From Costus lasius (lineage: Eukaryota > Streptophyta > Magnoliopsida > Zingiberales > Costaceae), in assembly GCA_027563935.2 (NCBI GenBank), contig CM050447.1, positions 80,275,461 through 80,339,460 of the forward strand: a DNA stretch of 64,000 nt, read 5' to 3'. A program made the position numbers and the translations under genes. Within the stretch, counting starts at the first letter, position 1, and every line of letters begins with the position of its first letter. Under the pieces are notes generated by a model, which made no database searches, was not told the DNA's origin, and saw only the letters and a program-made list of their open reading frames with translations. Positions 55,979 to 64,000 of this stretch are shown here, piece by piece.

Positions 55979-57828
55979 AGGACTATGGCATTGTTGCTTT
56001 AACCGAGGAATGTAGTGCTGTTATCCAAAACAAAACACCACCCAAATTGAAAGATCCAGGTAGTTTTTCTATCCCTTGTTTTATTGGCAGTATGGCTTTT
56101 GACCGAGCCTTATGTGATTTGGGGGCTAGTGTGAGCCTAATGTCATTATCTGTATGTAGGAGATTGGACATGGGAGAGCTCAAGCCGATTTCTATATCTT
56201 TGCAGCTCGCCGATCGCTCAGTGAAGTATCCAGTAGGTATTCTTGAGGATATTCCTATCCAAGTTGGTAAGTATTTTGTGCCTACTGATTTTGTGGTTCT
56301 TGAAATAGAGGAAGATGCGAAAATTCCTATTATCCTTGGTAGACCATTCTTAGCCACTGTTGGAGCACTTATTGATGTAAAGAATGGTAAACTCACTCTA
56401 AATATTGGTGATAACAAAATTGAGTTTGATTTGAACAATTCACTAAAAAAACCTGCATATACTAGTTCTTGCTGTAGCATTCGTGGTGTTGATGATGTAG
56501 TTTATGATTTTGGTCTTTTGTTTGATTCTTGTTCTACTTCTGATTCTTGTGAAAATTCAAATGCTGAAGTTGATGATTCTGACTTTGATGATGATTCTTG
56601 TAATGAAACTCGTGATATTGTAGACTGTGCCGCATTAGACGATGAAAAAGAAAAAATTCCAAAAGTTGAATTGAAAGCTTTACCTGATAACCTTAGATAT
56701 GAATTTCTTGGTCCTAACTCCACTTACCCTGTGATTTTTGATGCACAACTAAATGAAAGGGAAACTGATCTGCTCTTAAAGGAGCTGAGGATTCATAGAA
56801 AGGTAATTGGGTATACCATTGATGACCTGAAGGGAATTAATCCTTCTTTTTGTATGCACAAGATCTTGATGGAAGAAGAACACAAGCCACATGTAGATTT
56901 CCAAAGAAGACTGAACCCCTCCATGAAAGAAGTTGTAAAGAAAGAGGTTCTGAAATTACTTGATGCAGGTATTATCTATCCTATATCTGATAGCAAATGG
57001 GTAAGTCCTGTACATTGTGTTCCTAAAAAGGGAGGTGTCACTGTAATGAAAAATAAGGATAATGAGTTGATACCTGTTAGAACAGTCACTAGTTGGCGTA
57101 TGTGTATTGATTATAGAAAATTAAATACTGCTACTAGAAAAGATCATTTTCGCTTGCCTTTTATTGATCAAATGGTTGAGAGGCTTGCTAAACACTCTTA
57201 CTTTTATTTTCTTGATGGATATTCCGGATTTTTTCAGATTCCCATTCATCCTGATGATCAGGATAAGACCACCTTTACATGTCCATATGGTACTTTTGTT
57301 TATAGAAGAATGCCCTTTGGTTTGTGCAATGCACCTGCTACTTTTCAGATATGCATGATGACTATCTTTTCTGATTTTATTGAAGATTTTATGCATGTAT
57401 TTATGAATGATTTCTCAATATATGGTTCCTCTTTTGATGTTTGTTTGACTAATCTATCTTGGGTTTTACAGAGATGCGAAGAAACTAACCTTGTCTTGAA
57501 TTGGGAAAAGTGTCACTTTATGGTTAGACAGGGAATAGTTTTAGGTCATCTTATTTCAGAGAGAGGGATTGAAGTGGACAAAGCCAAGATAGAAATAATT
57601 GAGAAGTTGGCTCCACCCACCATTGTCAAGGAGATTAGGAGTTTTTTGGGACATGCAAGGTTTTACAGGAGATTCATCAGGGACTTCTCTAAACTTGCTA
57701 AACCCCTGATTGATTTACTTTGTAAAGATGCCAAATTCTGCTTTGATGAGAAATGTCTGTTTGCTTTTCAGGAACTAAAGAAAGCCCTGACATTAGCACC
57801 CATCATGCAACCACCTAACTGGGAGTAA
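55978..57828 (+). pseudogene. Athila-like protease and reverse transcriptase, element C
   Basis: This frame directly follows gag, shifted by one base. Aspartic protease is marked by ALCDLGASVSLM (active Asp in DLGA) and IPIILGRPFLAT. A linker of about 150 residues is acidic. RT runs from LLDAGIIYPISDSKWVSPVH through MCIDYRKLN and RLPFIDQMVERL to MPFGLCNAPATFQ, FMNDFSIYG, VLNWEKCHFMV and FYRRFIRDFSKLAKPL. The catalytic motif is FMND where family members usually have FMDD or YVDD; the Asn codon is at 57406-57408. The frame ends at TAA 57826-57828, and a TAG follows at 57835-57837, before RNase H in the same frame. This would be the copying enzyme, but the RT change and stops suggest it is inactive. 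Confidence 0.9.
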
Positions 57829-57837
57829 CCTTTTTAG

Positions 57838-59451
57838 CTTATGTGTGATGCCAGTGACTATGCAGTGGGAGCAGTTCTAGGGCAAAGGAAGGAAAAGAAG
57901 CATTATGTGATCTCTTATGCCAGTAAAACTTTAGATGAAACACAAAGGAATTACACCACTACTGAGAAGGAGTTGTTGGCTATAGTTTTTGCATTTGACA
58001 AATTCAGATCTTACTTGATAAATTCGAAAGTTGTAGTATATACTGATCGTGCTGCTGTTAAATATTTGATACAGAAGAAAGACAGTAAGCCATGGTTGTT
58101 GAGATGGATTTTGCTTCTGCAAGAATTTGACCTGGAAATCAAAGATAAGAAAGGAACCGAGAACCTTGTTGCAGATCATCTTTCAAGAATAATGGTAGAT
58201 ACTGAAAAGAATGATGAGATCAATGATTCCTTCCCTGAAGAACAACTCTTAGCCATTGAACAACTCAAACCCCCCTGGTATACTGACATAGTGAATTATC
58301 TTGTAGCCGATATTTTTCCTCCTGATTTAAGCTACCAAAAAAGAAAAAGATTTTTGGCTAAAGTGAAACATTATTTTTGGGATGAGCCTTATGTGTTTAG
58401 AAGATGTGCAGATAGAATTTTTAGAAAATGTGTACCTGAAGAAGAAATTGCAGATATTTTGCTTCAATGCCATGGATCCTCCTATGGTGAACATGCTAGT
58501 ACTGAAAAGACTGCTTTCAAAGTGTTACAATCAGGATTTTATTGGCCCATAATTTTTAAAGATGCTAGAAACTTTGTGTTATCTTGTGATAAATGTCAGA
58601 AGTCTGGGAACATTAACAGAAGATATGAAATGCCACTGTCCAATATTCTTGAAGTTGAGATATTTGATGTTTGGGGGATTGACTTCATGAGACCTTTCCC
58701 ATCTTCAGGAGGTAACAAGTACATTCTTGTAGTAGTTGATTATGTCTCAAAATGGGTTGAAGCCCTCGCTTCACCAACCAATGATTCGAGAGTTGTTACT
58801 AAACTATTTAAAAGAATTATCTTTCCATGATATGGGACACCACGAGTAGTGATCAGTGATGGAGGATCGCATTTCATAGAACACAAATTTTCAGCCTTAC
58901 TCAAGAAATATGGAGTAAATCATAGAGTTGCAACACCTTATCACCCCCAAACAAGTGGACAGGTTGAGATATCAAACAGAGAGATCAAAGGAATTCTAGA
59001 AAAAATAGTGTCACACACTAGAAAAGACTGGGCATTCAAACTTGATGATGCATTATGGGCTTACCGAACTGCTTTCAAAACACCCATAGGTATGTCTCCT
59101 TTACAGTTGGTCTATGGAAAATCATGTCACCTTCCTGTAGAGCTCGAGCATAAAGCATACTGGGCAATCAAGATGCTGAATTTCGATTTGAAGAACGCGG
59201 GTGAAAAACGGAGATTGCAATTAAATGAGCTAGATGAGATCAGACTTTCTGCATATGAAAATGCAAGAATTTACAAAGAAAGAACTAAAAGATGGCATGA
59301 TCAACATATTCTCAGAAGAAATTTCCAACCAGGTGACTTTGCTCTTTTGTTCAATTCTAGATTGAGACTTTTTCCTGGAAAACTTAAGTCTCGATGGTCT
59401 AGGCCTTTTCAGGTAAAAAAGGCTTACCCTTACGGAGCCGTAGACATATAG
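57838..59451 (+). pseudogene. Athila-like RNase H and integrase, element C
   Basis: Same frame as RT. RNase H shows [40 protein letters not shown] and [10 protein letters not shown], so the D-E-D-D set is present. Integrase has an N-terminal zinc region (CHGSSYGEH ... CDKCQ), then the core with [20 protein letters not shown] and [12 protein letters not shown], which hold the D, D and E catalytic residues. C-terminal parts are [37 protein letters not shown] and [15 protein letters not shown] at 58828-58830 splits integrase, and a TAG at 59449-59451 ends the frame slightly early; a related reading continues to about 59555. The catalytic residues are kept, so the damage is limited to stops. Confidence 0.9.
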
Positions 59452-60346
59452 AGTGAAGAAATAGGAGAATTCAAAGTTAATGGTCAGAGGCTGAAGCATT
59501 ATTATCAAGAGGAGCGAATTGAAGAAAAAGAAAGTTTATATTTAGATGAACCATGATCAAATCTGAGTGAAAAAGGGTCAAGCTAATGACCTTAAATTAG
59601 TGCTTATTGGGAGGCAACCCGAGCTTTCTAACTTTATTTTTACTTTCTTTTATTTACTTTTATCTAGGTTTTCTTCTCAGAGCTAATTTTTAATTTTTGT
59701 AGGTAAACAAACTTTGGTGGAAGAAACCCAGAGGCGTGAGTGGGTAGAGTCTTGTGAGTATCTCTTTCCCCTTTTATCTTTTGTTTTTCATTTTCTACAT
59801 CTTATTGATATTTCATGTGTTGAAGAGAAGGACGCTTCTTCTACATATCTGTGTCCGCCATCACTACTACTCTATTTTTCATACTTATCTTGTTGATCTT
59901 TGATGGGGTTGTATAATGATATTGATGATTCATTTTCAATATGGTTGTATTCACTTGATAATACTTTGATGACATGACCTGTTAATGTTTGATGATGATG
60001 TGATGATTTGTGGTTTTGAATCACTTTTGAAATTATTGATGATTGATGTTGTTGAATGAACCCAAAATTGAGACTAGGATAAGGCCTATCATGTCGAATT
60101 TATTTCTCTTATACATATCTACTTTTGAATTTCTTCATTGGTTGAGGAGTAGGGTTTTAGGGAGATATGTTGTTTGAAAATTTTGATTTAAAAGTGAAAC
60201 TACTTCTTGAATAAAATCAGCATATGAGTATGAATATTTGAATTGATATTGATTGATTAGTCTAATTGAGGTTTTGTTTATTTTATTATTTGTTGGGAAA
60301 AAAGAATCCAAAATCCACAAAAATAGTGAGAGACTCCCCTACTTGG

Positions 60347-60367
60347 CACTGTGTAAAATTGATAGTG
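60347..60367 (+). other. 9-nt-loop hairpin, element C
   Basis: Arms CACTGT/ATAGTG (one G-U pair) around the conserved loop GTAAAATTG, as in A and B. Confidence 0.62.
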
Positions 60368-60940
60368 GTATCGAACGACATGGGTTGAAGTCTGAAAAAA
60401 TAATAATAATATAAAAAAAAATAAATGAGAGGAATCTATTCACATTAACTCTGCTGTCTTTGGTGAAAACTCCCAATACTAAAAAGACATGAGTTCTATT
60501 ACACTGACTATGTGGTCAGTGTACTCCGATTTCGTCACCAGAAAAAAGGTGGTAATCGAATTAGAGAATGTGATTGATGCAAAAAGAAACAAAAAAAAAG
60601 TATGTATCTATGTGGGTACATGCCATCCAAAAACAAAAAGAAAAAGAAAAATATGAGTGGAAAAAGATTTTGGATATCCTATTCCTGTAAGCAAAAGTAT
60701 CATAAACCTAAACTGAAAATAGGATAAAGTCTTGAGATTGAAATTCTTTCTTTTATGCAAGTTGCAAAGTTTTATTCGACTAAGTTGTGGATCTAGAGAA
60801 TTAGATTTAGAAGATGATATATCTGTTTTAAAATTTTATAATGCAATTAATGAAGATTTTTCATTGGTGATTGTATGTTAGAAATTTATTTTCCATGAGA
60901 AAGTCTATGCCTATGATCAATTTTTGAATTTTCTTGGTTT

Positions 60941-60960
60941 TTTGCTTGAGGACAAGCAAA
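60941..60960 (+). other. conserved hairpin before the 3' LTR, element C
   Basis: Arms TTTGCTTG and CAAGCAAA around AGGA, 18 nt before the LTR. No classical polypurine tract is visible between it and the LTR. Confidence 0.6.
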
Positions 60961-61232
60961 GTTTGAGCCTTATGTGTTTGATGACACCGAAATTTATCAT
61001 AATTTCTATGCCATTTTGTTGATGGTTTTGTGTCATATTCATAGACTTTGCTTATTTTCATGCCCTTTTTATCAATATTTGCGGAATCTATATTCTTTTC
61101 TATTTTTAATGATTTTCAGGTAAAAAGGCATGTTTTTCAGTCGATTTCGAGCAATCCAAATGCATAATTGAATTCACAACATCAAAAGGAGATCACACGT
61201 CAAATTTCAGAAGATTTGGAGCTTCAGATGAA

Positions 61233-61556
61233 ATTACGGCACCTCCAATATATTCTTTACGGTACCGTAATTTGGGGGTTTTCTGGGCAGAGAATCTCAT
61301 ATGATTACGACACTACTGTAAGCATCTTTACGGTGCCGTATATTGGAGCGTTTTTCATCAGAGGATTGATGGAGATTACGGTACTACCGTAAGGAACATT
61401 ACGGTACCGTATTTCAGGTCGATTTTTAACCCGAAAGATTTTGACATTACGGCGCTATCGTAAAGAACGTTACGGTACCGTAATTCCAGAAGATTTCAAG
61501 CTGAGACATGACTGTCCAGATAATGGCACTGCCATAAAACCATTACGGCCGTAATT
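61233..61556 (+). repeat. 71-bp-period array of inverted-repeat units, LTR C
   Basis: Units start at 61233, 61304, 61375, 61446 and 61520, so the period is 71, 71, 71 and 74 bp. Each unit pairs a half like ATTACGGCACTGCCGTAA with a half like TTACGGTACCGTAAT, about 8 bases apart. Confidence 0.82.
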
Positions 61557-62341
61557 ACGACGCTACTCGCGACTTTCCTGGTCAACTCCAGAGCCCGATT
61601 TTTGCACGGTTGATTTCGAATGATCCAGGCCCTAATACTTGAAACTGTAAGGAGGAAAAAGGGAGCCATCGAGGAGACGAAGCCAAACACACCAAAAGCC
61701 CTAATTTTCATTCACCATAGAGAGAGAAATCGCCTCACACGCTGCCGCCCTAGGTTTCGCCGCCGGGAAGCGTACAGCGCATCTCCGGCCATGAAATTTG
61801 AGTGGATGCTATGCATAGGGGAGGAGAAGGAGCACCTAATGTTTCAACGTGATCGGAGATCAGACGGAGGAGAAATCACCAGAAAACCGGGCGCCGCCGC
61901 TGTTCGCACAGATTACGGCCGTAAACTTCTTTACGGCCGTACTGTAATTTGTACTACTCCTCTGTTTCGATTTTCTTCATCATGAATCATTGTAATCTTC
62001 CCTCTATGATAGCTTAAACCTCTTTTGGGACACGGGGGAGTAATTCACTTGAGTTTTAATGACTAGATGACTATCTTTTCTATTATTTTATCTTGTTTAA
62101 TCTTAGCATGATGATTTTACTCATGTGATGTTTTGTCCTTAGACTCTCCTTAGATCTATATTATTATTTATGTTTTAGAATTTTCGCTATTGACTGAAAT
62201 GTAATTGCTTGGGAATTTGGAACCCTGGAATTGCATGATAGGAACCCTTTTTAGGTTAGTTCTTGTTTGTTTGATTCTAGTAAGCTAACTGCCATGATAA
62301 TAATATAACTCTAGGATTGAGTCTAAGCCTTCAAACGTGGA

Positions 62342-62584
62342 GATCTTGTGCGAAAGCAAAGATCGGAACGTTAGAGAACCTTGAGTAAAACTAGTGTCGA
62401 GATTCGGATGCACGAAAGTGATCCTTGAAATTCCACTAGAGATTAACGACTTAGAACTCGGATGCACGAAAGTGATCCTTGAGTTCTCAGTTTGATGATT
62501 TACTTATCATTAGCGTTGGGACGACTCTTGCGCGACAGCGAAGATTTATCCCTGCATGGTTGTCTGCACGAAAGTGAGATAATC
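62342..62584 (+). other. hairpin array, mostly GNRA-capped, in LTR C
   Basis: HP2 (62342-62364) has arms GATCTT/AAGATC, an unpaired G and TGC-GAAA-GCA. HP3 is at 62399-62433. HP4 (62453-62487) has outer arms AGAACTC/GAGTTCT. HP5 (about 62525-62545) has a GACA loop. HP6 (62558-62584) has arms GGTTGTCT/AGATAATC and loop GAAA. HP1, at about 62170-62220, is degenerate. Confidence 0.72.
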
Positions 62585-62866
62585 CTTTTATTCAAGTAAA
62601 TTGCATCTTTGTCATGATAAGATTAAACTGATGAAATCTCTATTCATGTCTAGTCATAAAAATTAAAGTGAACGAAACCCTAGTCCCAGCTTCTCTCTCT
62701 GATAATTCTGTTTCAACGCTTTGTTATTCGTTTGCTAATTTGCACTCTTTCGATTGCCTAGATAGTGAAAAATCAATTATTCGGTACTCAGCAGCATAGG
62801 TCCATATGGATTTGATACTTTCTTTATTACTTCGAGTATCCGTACACTTGTGGACACAGCACATGC

Positions 62867-64000
62867 AGGTGGTGGCGCACACACGCACAATAGACGACGT
62901 CACACAGGACGCCGAGCATACACCCTTACTACGACCAGACCACACACAGGAGGTCGAACACACTCACTCACCCAGAAGGGACGTCTCGCAGACGTCCAGC
63001 ACAAAACACCCAGCACATGCCCAACAACATCACACAAGACTAGCACACTTGACCGGAGCACGGAGAGGGGCGAGGAGTCACCGACCGAGAATGACAACAT
63101 TGCCGGGAGCGCAAAGCGCAAGGAGCTAGAGAGAGGAAGACACCGGCCAAGGACAGTTGATCGACTGAGAACGGGAACCGCATCCGGAACCTGCTAGAGG
63201 CACGCGCACAACAATCGGGGCGATAGATCTCATCGGAGACCTGCCTGAGGCTCACCAGAGCACCGTACGGCTGAGCCCAACCTCGACGGAACCACAGACG
63301 GTGCCGGCGAACTGGCTAATGTTCGCCGGACGCCAACCAAAAGGGGAGTCGCTGTTGGGAATCCCCAGACCTCAGAAAAACTTTAAACATAGTGGAAGTG
63401 GAGGTCCGAAACAGAATTCCAGAAAGACCAGGATCACTTACGAGAGAAAACCGAAGGATGTGAAGAGCAATACCTTATCAAGCAACTTTAGGAGCGGCCG
63501 ATGATGAAGACGCGGAAGGGCCCGTCCTCTGCAATCGCATACACACGGACTCCTCGAGGTCTCTCCAACCTCCACGCGTGGTGCTAGCCTCAGGAGATGA
63601 GATCCACACCTCTTGATCTTCTTGACTTGCGCCAATGCCAAGGAGAAGAGGGACGTTGGCGACAAGGAGTGGGTAGCACTACCACTTGTCCCAACCTTTG
63701 ATGCAAAAAAACCTTTTATTGTCGTCACCTCTGGGACCCTCATGCTAAGTAGCAGAGGGGAGGCGATAACTAGAGACAAGAGAAGAGTCTGGCACAAGAC
63801 AATCTCCCAGGTGGGCCTCTTTATTTATAATAGCAGTGCCAGATGCACACTAGAGATTTTTCCCATGTGGGATAATGAGCATAGGCGCCTACTCACAATT
63901 AAGCGTCATGGGTTCGAATCCTTGCAGACGCAATTAATTATAAATTGCGCCCAAGCTTATTAATTAGCCAAGAGAAAAATTCTCTTGCCAATTAATAATT
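62867..64000. other. unidentified GC-richer region at the right edge
   Basis: Open frames on both strands (62806-63197, 63301-63504, 63613-63963) look like chance openings; none shows a motif I recognise. A box B-like GGGTTCGAATCC lies at 63910-63921. The region could be an older repeat into which C inserted. Confidence 0.35.

Larger units (their letters stand above)
59452..60978 (+). other. 3' untranslated internal region of element C
   Basis: No envelope-like gene is supported. The segment includes gggaggcaacccgagc, also seen in A and B, a covarying hairpin (60347-60367), a second perfect hairpin unique to C (60500-60523) and the AGGA-loop hairpin (60941-60960). Confidence 0.65.
53491..62861 (+). 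mobile_element. Athila-like Ty3 LTR element C, most complete copy
   Basis: 9371 bp with LTRs 53491-54523 and 60979-62861, a tRNA-Asp-type primer site, gag, and pol in the order PR-RT-RNase H-integrase. The flanks cacgc (53486-53490) and catgc (62862-62866) form a 5-bp duplication with one mismatch. The 5' LTR is about 850 bp shorter than the 3' LTR because of one internal deletion. One frameshift and three internal stops break the coding region. No envelope-like frame follows integrase. It is the natural reference for A, B, D, E and F. Confidence 0.9.
60979..62861 (+). repeat. 3' LTR of element C (full length)
   Basis: 1883 bp, TGATGACACC...GACACAGCA. It shows the undeleted family LTR with a regular palindrome array (61233-61556) and a complete hairpin series (about 62160-62584). 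Confidence 0.88.

Noticed and set aside
59714..59896. Possible envelope-like frame after integrase in C
   Set aside because: Sixty residues, no signal or coiled-coil pattern, and not conserved in A or B.
61233..61556. CRISPR array
   Set aside because: The repeats are short palindromes inside LTRs of a plant retrotransposon; unit structure and context do not fit CRISPR.
62806..63197. Basic, Arg/Thr-rich open frames right of element C
   Set aside because: The start lies inside the LTR and composition explains the frames; no known motif.

Overview
The window is nuclear DNA of a flowering plant, probably a monocot. The main hint is the strongly GC-rich 5' half of the intronless RING-H2 gene. 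Only three host loci look intact: the last exon of an alpha/beta-hydrolase gene (410-738, +), a one-exon ATL-type RING-H2 ubiquitin ligase gene (35750-36757, +) and a 59-residue arabinogalactan-peptide gene (51483-51662, +). About three quarters of the rest is transposable elements, mostly nested LTR retrotransposons.

Layout. 1-3000 holds the hydrolase exon and AT-rich intergenic DNA. 3008-4146 is a hAT-type element with a perfect 8-bp target duplication. 4490-22290 is a nested stack: a decayed MYB/SANT-like gene (minus strand) is split by Athila-like Ty3 element A (4762-20517), which was itself hit by a young Copia element (7602-16674, minus strand, 5-bp duplication catgt). A second hAT element (21421-22000) lies in the same pseudogene. 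22942-33599 is a short non-autonomous LTR element (H, duplication cctag) holding Athila-like element B (23658-31633, duplication gaggg). A PIF/Harbinger-like element (33950-34735) precedes the RING gene. A third hAT element (37365-39028) carries a broken RING-finger gene. 40481-50626 is a pile of truncated Athila-like pieces (D, E, F). 53491-62861 is Athila-like element C, the most complete copy, with gag, protease, reverse transcriptase, RNase H, integrase and both LTRs.

How the parts relate. C is the potential coding master, though it carries one frameshift and three internal stops. B keeps only a gag-derived zinc knuckle and coiled coil plus an acidic open frame. A has lost all coding sequence. 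All of them keep non-coding structure that ordinary annotation does not explain. The 3' part of every LTR has a series of hairpins that mostly close on GNRA tetraloops and whose stems change by compensatory substitution. Inverted-repeat motifs of the TTACGG type recur every 71-73 bp in the LTR and again inside A and B. A 9-nt-loop hairpin near the 3' end covaries between copies. These look like conserved RNA or DNA control elements of the family and are the strongest candidates here for something undescribed. Functions suggested for them are inference.
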